Shown piece after piece: positions 1 through 8,050 of a DNA stretch of 64,000 nt (the stretch's first letter is position 1; every line of letters begins with the position of its first letter). This DNA comes from Sphaerisporangium sp040685555 (GTDB lineage: Bacteria; Actinomycetota; Actinomycetes; Streptosporangiales; Streptosporangiaceae). The notes beneath the pieces are model-generated. The model did not search any database, was not told where the DNA came from, and worked only from the letters and a program-made list of their open reading frames with translations. Position numbers and translations under genes: made by a program. Location: contig NZ_JBFBIK010000001.1 of NCBI RefSeq assembly GCF_040685555.1, positions 184,137-248,136 of the forward strand. Direction: 5' to 3'.

Positions 1-3000
1 TGCCCGTCGACACGCTGCTCTTCGACCTGTGGACCGACGAGGGTGCCAAGGGCGCCCAGTCGGGGCTCCAGGTCTACATCTCCCGCCTGCGCCGCGTGCT
101 CGAGCCCGGCCGGCCGCGCGGCGGCCCCAACCGGCTGCTCGTGACCGTCGCCTCCGGGTACGCTCTGCGCACCGCGCCCGAGCAGGTCGACGCCCTGCGC
201 TTCGAGGCCATGGTCAGGTCGGCGGGCAAGTACCTCGACAACGACGACCCCGAGCCGGCGCGCACGGGCCTTGAGACCGCGCTCGGCCTCTGGCGCGGCA
301 CTCCTTACTCCGACTTCGCCGAACAGCAGTGGGCCGAGGCCGAGGTCAGCCGGCTCGCCGAGCTGCGGCTGGTGGCGCGGGAGCGGCACGCCGACGCGGG
401 GCTGCGCTTCGGCCTGCACGCCGAGACCGTGCCCGACCTCGAAGCCCTCACCGGCGAGAACCCCCTGCGGGAGGAGGGCTGGCGGCTGCTCGCCCTCGGC
501 CTCTACCGCTGCGGCAGGCAGGGCGACGCCCTCGCCGCTTTGCGCCGTGCCCGCACGACCCTGGCCCACGAGCTCGGCATCGACCCGGGCCCCGCGCTGC
601 GCAAGATGGAGTCGGACATCCTCTCCCAGGACCCGGCCCTGGAGCTCACGCTCCCCCAGCGCCCCCGCTTCGAGGTTGCCGGCACCTGGCCGCCGCGTCC
701 CGAGAGCCAGACCGCCGACCTGCCCCCGCTGTCGCCCGAGCCGTTCGTCGGCCGCGCCGCCGAGCTCGCCCGGCTGACCGGCGCCGCGCCGCACGCCCTC
801 GCCGGGCGCTTCACCGCGGCCGTGGTCGGCGGCGACCCGGGAGCGGGTAAGACCACCCTGGTACGTCAGCTTGGGCTGGAGCTGTCCCGGCAGGGCTGGA
901 TCACCGCGTCCGGCGGGTGTCCCGACAGCAGCGCCACCCCGCCCGGCTGGGCCTGGGTGGAGGTCCTGCGCATGCTCGTCGCCGTCCGGGGGACGGGGGA
1001 GTACGGTTCGCTGCTCGCGCCGTTGCTGGACGACGCCGCCCCCACCGACGAGGACGACCAGGCGTCGGGCGGCTTCCGGCTGCACCGCGCGGTCGGCGGC
1101 TACATCGCGGGGATCGCCCGCGAGGCCCCCGTGCTGCTCACCCTTGAGGATCTTCACTGGGCCGACGACCAGACCCTCGCCCTGCTCCGCGCCCTGCCCA
1201 GCCTGCTGGCGACGAGCCGGGTGCTCCTGGTCGTGACCTGCCGTGACGGCGAGCTCAACGACCAGCAGTCCGACGTGCTCGCGGCGCTCGCCCGGCTCGG
1301 CCCCGTGCGCGTGGGCCTGGAAGGGCTCGACGAGGAGGCGGTGGCGGAGCTCGTACGGGCCACGTGCGTCCGCGAGGTCGACGAGGACGCGGTCAGCAGG
1401 ATCATCGAGCGCACGGGCGGCAACCCGTTCTTCGTCCGCGAGACGGTCCGGCTGCTCGACTCCGAGGCCACCGGCGACCGGGCCACCGCCGCCGAGGTCA
1501 TCTCCGAGGTGCCGTCGGGCGTGCGCGACGTACTGCGCCGCCGGATCACCCGCCTGCCCGTCACCGCCCAGCAGATCCTGTTACAGGCGGCGGTGATCGG
1601 CCGCGACGTCGACATCGACGTGCTGGTGGACGTCTCGGGCGACGAGGACGCCGTCGTCGACGCCGTGGAGGCCGGGCTGCTCGCGGGGCTGGTCACCGAG
1701 CCGGGGCCCGGGATGCTGCGCTTCGACCATGACCTGGTCCGCGACACCCTGTACTCCGACGCCTCGCGGCTGCGCAGGTCGCGCCTGCACGCCGCCGTCG
1801 CGTCGGTGATCGAGAGCCGGTCGGCGTCCGATGTCGCGGCGCTCGCCCATCACTACGACTCCGCGGGCACGGTGGAGACCGCCGCGAAGGCCGTCCACTA
1901 CGCGGGCCTGGCCGCCGAGCAGGCGGAGCGGCGGTTCGCCCACCGGGAGGCGGCGACGCTGTGGGAGCGCGCCATCACCGCCTTCGACCGGGCCCACCCC
2001 CTCGGAGGGCCACCCAAGGAACGGCTGCTGCTGCAGCTACGGCTGATCAAGGCGCTCGCGCTCTGCGGCGACATGGCGGCCGCCCGGGCCCGCCGCCGCG
2101 AGGCGATGGACGCCGCGCTGCCGCTGGGCGACCTTGAGATGACCGCGCGCATCGCCGCGTCGGTGGCCGTGCCGTACAAGGGCATCGCCCGTGACCTCAC
2201 CCGCACGGCGTGGGAGATCGTCGACGTCACCGAGCGGGCACTGATCGAGCTGCCGCCGGGCGAGCAGTCGCTGCGCGCAAGCCTGCTCGCGACCCTGGCA
2301 CTGGAGCTGGAGGGCTCCGCCACCGGCCGGGGGTACGAGGCGTCGCTGGAGGCGGAGGAGCTGGCGCGGCAGAGCGGCGACCCCGCCCTGCTGGCTGTCG
2401 CGCTGAGCGGGCGGCTGCGCCAGTCGTACGTCATCACGGTCGTCGATGAGCGTGAGGCCATCGGCCGCGAGCTGCTGGAGGTCGGGGCCGCCTCGGGGCA
2501 GATCGCCGTGCAGGCGCTGGCCCACCTGGTGCTCATGGAGTGCGCGGCGGCGCGCGGCGACTTCGCCGAGGCCGACGCCCAGATGCGCGCGGCCGAGCGG
2601 CTCGCCAGGCAGTACGACCTGCCGGCGCCGTCGGCGGTGGGCGCCTGGTACGCCGGCATGCGCATGATGATCACGGGCGACTACGCCGGGGCCGAGCGCA
2701 CGTACCGGAACGCCGCCCGGCTCACCGCGCGGGCGGGGATGCTCGAAGGACGCCAGGACCTGCCGCTCATCACCACGTTCTGCCTGCGCCTGGTCGACGG
2801 CAAGGCCGCCGACATGGTCGAGTCGCTGGAGGAGGCGCACCGGCGCGGGGCCAAGTGGACCCTGGACGCCTACGCCGTCGCCCTCGCCTCCGCGGGCCAC
2901 ATCAAGGACGCCCGCGCGATCGCGGCCACCAGGACGCCCGTCCGTCCCGACTTCCTCTACGAGCTGGCCATGACATGGCGGGCGCTGGCGGGGATGCTCC

Positions 3001-3245
3001 TCGGCGACCGTGACCGGATGCAGGACGCCTACTCCACGCTAGGGCCGTTCTCCGACCGAATCGCGGGGGCGGGCACCGGCGTGGTGGCCCTGTGGCCGGT
3101 GGCCCAGACGCTCGGCGACCTCGCCATGCACCTGGGGCAGCCCGAGGAGGGACGGAAGCACTACGAGAAGGCGCTGGCGGTGGCCGAGCGGGTGGGCATC
3201 CTCCGGTGGGTCGCGGCGGCGCGGCAGGCCCTTGGCAGCGTGTGA
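1..3245 (+). CDS. BTAD/AfsR-type transcriptional regulator with ATPase and TPR-like region (5' end outside window)
   Basis: The frame is open from the window edge; the first codons read as the end of a winged-helix DNA-binding domain (LQVYISRLRRVLEPG), so the true start lies upstream. A BTAD domain follows (about nt 180-640), then an AAA/STAND-type ATPase with Walker A GGDPGAGKTTL near nt 829-860 and a Walker B-like LTLEDLHWADD near nt 1140-1170, and a long helical, TPR-like C-terminus from about nt 1800. This order is that of large SARP/AfsR-like regulators, which bind promoter direct repeats and often control secondary metabolism. The target is unknown: no biosynthetic cluster is visible in the part of the window that follows. 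The alternative start ATG at 96 would cut off the DNA-binding domain and is unlikely. Confidence 0.88.
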   Translation, partial: PVDTLLFDLWTDEGAKGAQSGLQVYISRLRRVLEPGRPRGGPNRLLVTVASGYALRTAPEQVDALRFEAMVRSAGKYLDNDDPEPARTGLETALGLWRGTPYSDFAEQQWAEAEVSRLAELRLVARERHADAGLRFGLHAETVPDLEALTGENPLREEGWRLLALGLYRCGRQGDALAALRRARTTLAHELGIDPGPALRKMESDILSQDPALELTLPQRPRFEVAGTWPPRPESQTADLPPLSPEPFVGRAAELARLTGAAPHALAGRFTAAVVGGDPGAGKTTLVRQLGLELSRQGWITASGGCPDSSATPPGWAWVEVLRMLVAVRGTGEYGSLLAPLLDDAAPTDEDDQASGGFRLHRAVGGYIAGIAREAPVLLTLEDLHWADDQTLALLRALPSLLATSRVLLVVTCRDGELNDQQSDVLAALARLGPVRVGLEGLDEEAVAELVRATCVREVDEDAVSRIIERTGGNPFFVRETVRLLDSEATGDRATAAEVISEVPSGVRDVLRRRITRLPVTAQQILLQAAVIGRDVDIDVLVDVSGDEDAVVDAVEAGLLAGLVTEPGPGMLRFDHDLVRDTLYSDASRLRRSRLHAAVASVIESRSASDVAALAHHYDSAGTVETAAKAVHYAGLAAEQAERRFAHREAATLWERAITAFDRAHPLGGPPKERLLLQLRLIKALALCGDMAAARARRREAMDAALPLGDLEMTARIAASVAVPYKGIARDLTRTAWEIVDVTERALIELPPGEQSLRASLLATLALELEGSATGRGYEASLEAEELARQSGDPALLAVALSGRLRQSYVITVVDEREAIGRELLEVGAASGQIAVQALAHLVLMECAAARGDFAEADAQMRAAERLARQYDLPAPSAVGAWYAGMRMMITGDYAGAERTYRNAARLTARAGMLEGRQDLPLITTFCLRLVDGKAADMVESLEEAHRRGAKWTLDAYAVALASAGHIKDARAIAATRTPVRPDFLYELAMTWRALAGMLLGDRDRMQDAYSTLGPFSDRIAGAGTGVVALWPVAQTLGDLAMHLGQPEEGRKHYEKALAVAERVGILRWVAAARQALGSV

Positions 3246-3258
3246 GCCGTGGGGCCGG

Positions 3259-3795
3259 TCAGCAGCTGATCTGGAACTTCTCGCTGATGATGACGCCCTT
3301 GCCGGACACAGCGAGCTCGACGCGGTACCAGCCGGGGTTGCGCACGACGCGGGGGTGCCACTCCACGGTGCGCGGCGAGCCCATGAAGCCGGCGCTCTCC
3401 GAGTAGAGGTAGGTCTTCCAGGCGTGCGCCGCGGGGCTCCAGCGCATCAGGCGCCAGTCGTAGTCCACGGGGTCGCCCGAGGGGCCGGGGTCGATCACGC
3501 TCTGCGCGTGGTAGGTCCGCTCGCAGGAGGCGCCCGCTCCGGCGGCTCCCACCGTCACCATGCCTGCCTCGGGGATGTGCCCGGCCTCGATCGGGAGCGA
3601 CTGCGCCGACAGGACCACGGTCTTGACGTGCGTGTCGCCGACCGCCCCCGCCGTACCGGTGGCGCCGTGGGTGACCCCGAAGTACGCGCCGCAGACGGCC
3701 AGCGTGGCGACCAGCAGCTTGAACACGGTGGCCGTACCGCTTGCCATGATCGGTACCAGGCTGACTACCGGCTTCAGACCGCTTCGCGCTCCCAT
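3259..3795 (-). CDS. Small membrane-anchored or secreted protein of unknown function
   Basis: 178 residues. The ATG at 3795 was chosen because a strong Shine-Dalgarno (GGGGAGGG) lies just upstream; a longer frame to 3894 is open but unsupported and would run through an inverted repeat. Residues about 17-38 form one hydrophobic segment (signal anchor or uncleaved signal), and the rest is predicted outside the membrane. Cysteines near the middle (ASCERTYH) and at the very C-terminus (QISC) could form a disulfide. The family was not recognised. It is convergent with the BTAD regulator and divergent from the carboxypeptidase at 3909, with which it shares a 113-bp promoter region. Confidence 0.7.
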   Translation of the reverse strand: MGARSGLKPVVSLVPIMASGTATVFKLLVATLAVCGAYFGVTHGATGTAGAVGDTHVKTVVLSAQSLPIEAGHIPEAGMVTVGAAGAGASCERTYHAQSVIDPGPSGDPVDYDWRLMRWSPAAHAWKTYLYSESAGFMGSPRTVEWHPRVVRNPGWYRVELAVSGKGVIISEKFQISC

Positions 3796-3871
3796 GACCC
3801 TCCCCTTTCGTTCACCCTTAGGTGTACGCCGGGGCGGTTGCTCCCTACTTGTCATCTGCTTGCAATCGATT

Positions 3872-3897
3872 CCCATGTCCGCAATGGCGGACATGGG
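3872..3897. promoter_or_regulatory. Perfect 11-bp inverted repeat upstream of the carboxypeptidase
   Basis: CCCATGTCCGC (3872-3882) and GCGGACATGGG (3887-3897) flank a 4-base loop. It lies 11 bases before the ATG at 3909, in the divergent intergenic region, where it could be an operator or an mRNA hairpin controlling ribosome access. There is no T-tract, and its position before a start codon argues against a terminator. The repeat is seen in the sequence; its role is inferred. Confidence 0.5.
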
Positions 3898-3908
3898 ATC
3901 ATAACCGG

Positions 3909-4739
3909 ATGCGTATGGTGACTATCCCTCTCCTGGCGGCGGTCCTGTCCATCTTCGGCCTGGTCGACCCGGCGCTCGCCCGGTCCGCTCCACAGGTCAC
4001 AGCGAAGGAGGTCTACCTGGTCGACGCCACGGCCGGAACGGTCCAGTTCGCCAAGCGCGAGACCCGCCGCGTGCCCGTGGCCAGCCTGACGAAGATCATG
4101 ACGGCGTACGTCGTGCGCCGCGCCGGGTCACTGGGCGACGTCATCACGATCTCCAGAGCCGACGTACGTCACGCGGCGGCGAACGACGGAACCCGCGCGG
4201 GCCTGAAGGCCGGGGAGCGGCTCACCGTGCGGGAACTGCTCTACGGCCTCCTGCTGCCATCGGGGGCCGACGCCTCCAACGCCCTGGCACGCCGGTACGG
4301 GCCGGGCGTGAAGCGCTTCGTGGCCAGGATGAACCAGGCGGCGCGGACCCTCGGCCTGCGCGACACGGTGTACACCAACCCCGACGGGCTCCCCCAGACC
4401 GGCGGCGACCACTCCACCGCGAGAGACCAGGTCACCCTCGCCCAGGCGGTCCTGAAGGACCCGGTCATCGCCGCCATCGTCGGCACCGAGAGGCACGCGG
4501 TGAGCAAGTCCGCCGCGCATCGCGCCCACGTCTGGCACAACACCAACCGGCTGCTGCCCACCGAGGCGCGGGGGCTGAAGACCGGGTACACGCGGGCGGC
4601 CGGCTACTGCCTGATGTTCACCTCCGTGATCGGCGGGCACACCATGATCGGGGTTCTCCTCGGCGACACCGGCGACGCCGCCCGCTACCGCACCGCCCGC
4701 ACACTGCTCGACGCCACCGCGGCGGCCACCGCGGCCTGA
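3909..4739 (+). CDS. D-alanyl-D-alanine carboxypeptidase (peptidase S11)
   Basis: 276 residues, short for a DacA-type enzyme, with no obvious C-terminal membrane anchor. Such enzymes remove the terminal D-Ala from peptidoglycan stem pentapeptides outside the membrane. A signal peptide (about residues 1-25, ending PALA) is followed by the active-site SxxK (S59-L-T-K62), a degenerate SxN motif (S118-G-A-D), and KTG in GLKTGYTRAAG. The A in place of N at the third SxN position also occurs, to my knowledge, in other actinobacterial S11 enzymes. The start is ATG 3909, immediately followed by a second in-frame ATG; the Shine-Dalgarno is weak and a hairpin precedes it. Its TGA overlaps an unused in-frame ATG of the next gene at 4739. 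Confidence 0.88.
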   Translation: MRMVTIPLLAAVLSIFGLVDPALARSAPQVTAKEVYLVDATAGTVQFAKRETRRVPVASLTKIMTAYVVRRAGSLGDVITISRADVRHAAANDGTRAGLKAGERLTVRELLYGLLLPSGADASNALARRYGPGVKRFVARMNQAARTLGLRDTVYTNPDGLPQTGGDHSTARDQVTLAQAVLKDPVIAAIVGTERHAVSKSAAHRAHVWHNTNRLLPTEARGLKTGYTRAAGYCLMFTSVIGGHTMIGVLLGDTGDAARYRTARTLLDATAAATAA

Positions 4740-4786
4740 TGGTTGGTCTGACAGAGTTCGTCCCAACGGCGAGAGGAGGTGGACGG

Positions 4787-5434
4787 GTGGAACCGGACGG
4801 GGTGCTGGAACCCCCAAGCCTCGTCGAGCTCTCGATGCGGCGCATCCGCCACGAGATTCTCAGCGGCGCCCTCGCACCCGGAGAGCGCCTGATCGAGGAG
4901 CAGCTCACCCAGCGGTTCGGCACCAGCAGAGCGCCGCTGCGCGAGGCGCTGCGGTCCCTCGGGCAGCAAGGGCTGGTGGAACACCTGCCACGGCGCGGCG
5001 TCCGCGTCGCCGAGCTGTCCCGCGAGGACGTGGACGAGCTGTTCGGGCTGCGCGATGTGCTGGAACGCTACGCGGTCGAGCTCGCGCTGCCCCCTACCGG
5101 CACGCATGACCTGACCGGGCTGGCGAGGACGCTCGACGGCATGACGGCGGCGGTGGAGGCCGACGACCCGCTCAGCGAGAACGAGGCCCACCGGCGCTTC
5201 CACGTCGCGCTGGTCGCGCTCGCGGGCCATCGCCAGCTGCTGCTGGTGTACGAGCCGGTCATCCTGAAGCTGCAGCTCTACATGGCCGCCAACCTGCGCA
5301 GGGAGGCCGAGCAGCGCGCCCCTTCCGAAGGGGTGGAGCGGCACCGGCGGCTCTTCGACGCCATCGCCTCCGGCGACCCGGCCACGGCGCTCGACGCTCT
5401 GGCCAGGCACGGCGCCCGCACCTACATCGGCTGA
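4787..5434 (+). CDS. GntR-family (FCD/FadR-like) transcriptional regulator
   Basis: 215 residues. An N-terminal winged helix (RRIRHEILSGALAPGERLIEEQL, then FGTSRAPLREALRSL) is followed by a helical FCD ligand-binding domain with metal-site histidines (e.g. EAHRRFH, ERHRRLF). GTG 4787 was chosen because GAGAGGAGGT lies 6 bases upstream; ATG 4739 lacks such a site. FCD regulators normally repress catabolic genes and are released by a small acid or related metabolite. It precedes the biuret-hydrolase-like gene by 115 bp on the same strand, and a perfect 6-3-6 inverted repeat lies in that gap, so it probably controls the operon that follows. Confidence 0.87.
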   Translation: MEPDGVLEPPSLVELSMRRIRHEILSGALAPGERLIEEQLTQRFGTSRAPLREALRSLGQQGLVEHLPRRGVRVAELSREDVDELFGLRDVLERYAVELALPPTGTHDLTGLARTLDGMTAAVEADDPLSENEAHRRFHVALVALAGHRQLLLVYEPVILKLQLYMAANLRREAEQRAPSEGVERHRRLFDAIASGDPATALDALARHGARTYIG

Positions 5435-5506
5435 CAACGCAGCTCGCAGAGCTGATCACTGAGCTAACAGAAGCGTAACCGGACGGAACGGCTGCGGACA
5501 CAATCC

Positions 5507-5521
5507 TGTCGACAATCGACA
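5507..5521. promoter_or_regulatory. Putative GntR operator
   Basis: TGTCGA-CAA-TCGACA is a perfect inverted repeat ending just before the Shine-Dalgarno AAGGAGG of the cysteine hydrolase gene. Its size and symmetry suit a FadR/FCD-type GntR dimer, and the regulator gene is immediately upstream. The repeat is observed; assignment to this regulator is inferred. Confidence 0.5.
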
Positions 5522-5549
5522 AAAGGAGGATCCGAGGAACGGAGTCCAC

Positions 5550-6230
5550 GTGTCCGATCCGCTTCTCGTCGAGGCCGAGCCGTACACATACGGGTTCGAC
5601 CCGGCACATACAGCATTGCTTCTCATCGACATGCAACGGGACTTCGTCGAGCCCGGGGGCTTCGGGGAGACCCTCGGCAACGACGTCACCATGCTCCGGC
5701 AGGTGATCCCGCCACTCAGCGAGGTGCTGGCCGCCACCCGCAAGGCAGGGATGACCGTCATCCACACCCGCGAGGGACACCTGCCCGACCTTTCCGACTG
5801 CCCACCCGCCAAGCTCGACCGCGGAGCGCCTTCCATGCGCATCGGGGATCCCGGCCCGAAGGGGCGCATCCTCATCCGGGGCGAGTACGGCCACGACATC
5901 ATCGACGAGCTGGCCCCCACCGAGGGCGAGCTCGTCATCGACAAGCCGGGCAAGGGCGCCTTCTACGCCACCGACCTCGGCCAGGTGCTGCGCTCCGGAG
6001 ACATTCGCAGCCTCGTCGTCACCGGCGTCACGACCGAGGTGTGCGTGCACACCACCGTGCGCGAGGCCAACGACCGCGGTTACGAGTGCCTGGTGCTGTC
6101 CGACTGCGTGGGCTCGTATTTCGCCGACTTCCAGCGGTACGGGCTCGAAATGATCGCCGCCCAGGGCGGCATCTTCGGCTGGGTCGCCCCCTCCGTCCAC
6201 TATCTCAAGGCACTCGAAGCGCGGAGCTGA
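5550..6230 (+). CDS. Isochorismatase-like cysteine hydrolase, probable biuret hydrolase
   Basis: 226 residues. The fold's catalytic triad is visible: D27 (LLLIDMQRDF), K132 (IDKPGKGAF) and C165 (TTEVCVHTT). Segments HTREGHLPDLSD, IGDPGPKGRIL and REANDRGYECLVLSDC match my memory of biuret hydrolase BiuH, which cleaves biuret to allophanate and ammonia. The downstream allophanate hydrolase supports this reaction. The start is GTG 5550; AAGGAGG lies about 20 bases upstream and GGAG at 5541 is closer. The enzyme is cytoplasmic and leads an operon with the permease 3 bases downstream. Related ureidoacrylate (RutB) or other amide hydrolase activities remain possible. Confidence 0.8.
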   Translation: MSDPLLVEAEPYTYGFDPAHTALLLIDMQRDFVEPGGFGETLGNDVTMLRQVIPPLSEVLAATRKAGMTVIHTREGHLPDLSDCPPAKLDRGAPSMRIGDPGPKGRILIRGEYGHDIIDELAPTEGELVIDKPGKGAFYATDLGQVLRSGDIRSLVVTGVTTEVCVHTTVREANDRGYECLVLSDCVGSYFADFQRYGLEMIAAQGGIFGWVAPSVHYLKALEARS

Positions 6231-6233
6231 CCA

Positions 6234-7826
6234 ATGACCACGACAACCGGCCCCGCCACGCTCAAACTCCCCTGGTGGGTCAGCGGGGACACCAACGCCT
6301 TCTTCGGACTCGGCTTCAACGTGATGGTGAACGTGCTGGTGCTGAGCGGCCTCTGCCTCGGGGTGGTCCACCTGCCCGGCTCGGACGTCTTCGGCGTCAT
6401 CCTCCCGGCGATGGGCATCCAGCTCCTGATCGGCAACGTGTACTACACCTACCTCGCGCGGCGGCTGGCCCGCCGCGAGGGCCGCACCGACGTGTGCGCG
6501 ATGCCGTACGGCCCGAGCGTGCCGCACATGTTCATCGTCGTCTTCGTCATCATGCTGCCCACCTACCTGGCCACCAAGAGCCCCCTGCAGGCGTGGGCGG
6601 CCGGGCTGGCCTGGTGCTTCATCATCGGCATCATCGTGCTGATCGGCGCCTTCGTCGGGCCGTACATCCGCCGCTTCACCCCGAGGGCGGCCATGCTGGG
6701 TACCCTGGCGGGCATTTCCATCGCCTTCATCTCAATGCGGCCCGCCGCGCAGATGTGGGAGGCCGCCTGGATCGCGCTGCCTGTGCTCGTCATCATCCTC
6801 GTCGGCTTCTTCACCGACCTGAAGCTGCCCGGCAACATCCCCGTCGGCCTCGCCGCCCTCCTGGCCGGCACGGCGATCGCCTGGATCGGCGGCTACATGA
6901 ACCCCGCCGACGTCGGCGCCGCCGCCGAGAACATCGCGGTCAGCCTCCCGACGCTGAACATCGACCGGCTGATCGACGGGCTCAGAGAGGTCTCACCTCT
7001 GCTCGCCACCGCCATCCCTCTGGGCATCTACAACTTCACCGAGGGCATGAGCAACGTCGAGAGCGCCGCCGCCGCGGGCGACTCGTACAACCTGCGGTCG
7101 GTGCTGCTGGCGGACGGCGCGGGCGCGGTCGTCGGCTCGATGCTGGGCTCGCCGTTCCCGCCGGCCGTCTACATCGGCCACCCGGGCTGGAAGTCCGCGG
7201 GCGGCCGCAGCAGCTACTCGATGGCCAGTGGCGTCGTCATCGCGCTGTTCTGCTTCCTCGGCATGTTCGCCCTGCTCGGCGCGGTGCTGCCGACACCGGC
7301 GATCGTGCCGATCCTGCTCTACATCGGCCTGCTGATCGGCGCCCAGGCCTTCCAGTCGGTGCCGAAGGCCCACGCGGTGGCCGTGGTGATGGCCATCATC
7401 CCCAACATCGCCTCCTGGGCGCAGGGCTACATGGACAACGCGCTGGCGGCGGCGGGCACCACAGCACAGAAGGTCGGGTACGCCGCGATCGCGCAGAGCG
7501 GCACCGTCTACGAGGGGACCGCCCTGCTCGGCGGCGGGGCGGTGCTGGCCGGGCTGATCCTCGGCTCGATCACCGCCTTCATCATCGACCGGTCGTTCCT
7601 GTGGGGCGCCGGGTACGCGTTCGGCGGAGCGGTGCTGTCGTTCATCGGGCTGATCCACGGGGCGAAGGTCGAGTGGAACGCCAACAGTCAGGTCGCCCTG
7701 GGCTATCTCTTCGCCGGCCTGGTCCTCGTAGCCTTCGCCTTCCTCCGTCCCAGCACCACCAAGGTAGCCGACGCGCCCCGAACCACCCCCGAACCCACCC
7801 CAGCAGAGGTCCCCGCGGCCTCCTGA
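6234..7826 (+). CDS. NCS2-like (nucleobase/urea-analogue) permease
   Basis: 530 residues with about 12-14 hydrophobic segments and a proline-rich cytoplasmic tail. The N-terminal part (TYLARRLARREGRTDVCAMPYGPSV) and the central PLGIYNFTEGMSNVESA and PPAVYIGHPGWKSAGGRS segments resemble NCS2/AzgA-like proton symporters for purines and related heterocycles. It starts 3 bases after the cysteine hydrolase and is surely co-transcribed. From context its substrate is probably biuret or a related urea derivative or azaheterocycle, but the sequence does not show substrate choice. A strong hairpin lies 19 bases after the stop. Confidence 0.82.
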   Translation: MTTTTGPATLKLPWWVSGDTNAFFGLGFNVMVNVLVLSGLCLGVVHLPGSDVFGVILPAMGIQLLIGNVYYTYLARRLARREGRTDVCAMPYGPSVPHMFIVVFVIMLPTYLATKSPLQAWAAGLAWCFIIGIIVLIGAFVGPYIRRFTPRAAMLGTLAGISIAFISMRPAAQMWEAAWIALPVLVIILVGFFTDLKLPGNIPVGLAALLAGTAIAWIGGYMNPADVGAAAENIAVSLPTLNIDRLIDGLREVSPLLATAIPLGIYNFTEGMSNVESAAAAGDSYNLRSVLLADGAGAVVGSMLGSPFPPAVYIGHPGWKSAGGRSSYSMASGVVIALFCFLGMFALLGAVLPTPAIVPILLYIGLLIGAQAFQSVPKAHAVAVVMAIIPNIASWAQGYMDNALAAAGTTAQKVGYAAIAQSGTVYEGTALLGGGAVLAGLILGSITAFIIDRSFLWGAGYAFGGAVLSFIGLIHGAKVEWNANSQVALGYLFAGLVLVAFAFLRPSTTKVADAPRTTPEPTPAEVPAAS

Positions 7827-7844
7827 CCAGACCCCGCGAACCGC

Positions 7845-7869
7845 CCCAGGCACGGACCCCGTGCCTGGG
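7845..7869 (+). terminator. Strong hairpin after the permease gene
   Basis: CCCAGGCACGG (7845-7855), loop ACC, CCGTGCCTGGG (7859-7869): a perfect 11-bp stem soon after the permease stop. No T-run follows, so it could be a U-less terminator, a 3'-end stabiliser or part of a control region before the allophanate hydrolase. Confidence 0.45.
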
Positions 7870-7917
7870 TACGGAGTGCCCCGGCCACAGGCCCGATCCG
7901 GACACCGAACCGATGGT

Positions 7918-8038
7918 CACGGGCCCGTGTCGGCGGATAGGGCACGCCACCGGCGCCGTGGCGCAGGGCGGCATGTCACGGGCCGCCGACCAGCACGAAG
8001 ACGCACCATGAACATCAGCCACGGGCCCTCAGCCCGTG
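7918..8038 (+). promoter_or_regulatory. Leader with repeated CACGGGC half-sites before allophanate hydrolase
   Basis: Three CACGGGC copies occur: a 12-bp palindrome CACGGGCCCGTG at 7918-7929, a single copy at 7977-7983, and a 7-bp stem, 5-base loop hairpin at 8020-8038 ending two bases before the Shine-Dalgarno GGGAAGG. These could form mutually exclusive RNA pairings or serve as protein sites. No known riboswitch consensus was recognised. Confidence 0.3.
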
Positions 8039-8050
8039 CGGGGAAGGCAG

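Noticed and set aside
6041..8011. Long open frame with arginine-rich translation
   Set aside because: It runs in another frame through the hydrolase and permease genes; the composition is that of GC-rich shadow sequence, and no family motif is present.
7870..8040. Possible riboswitch
   Set aside because: The leader has hairpins but no consensus that I can match to a known guanidine, purine or other class; reported only as unusual structure.
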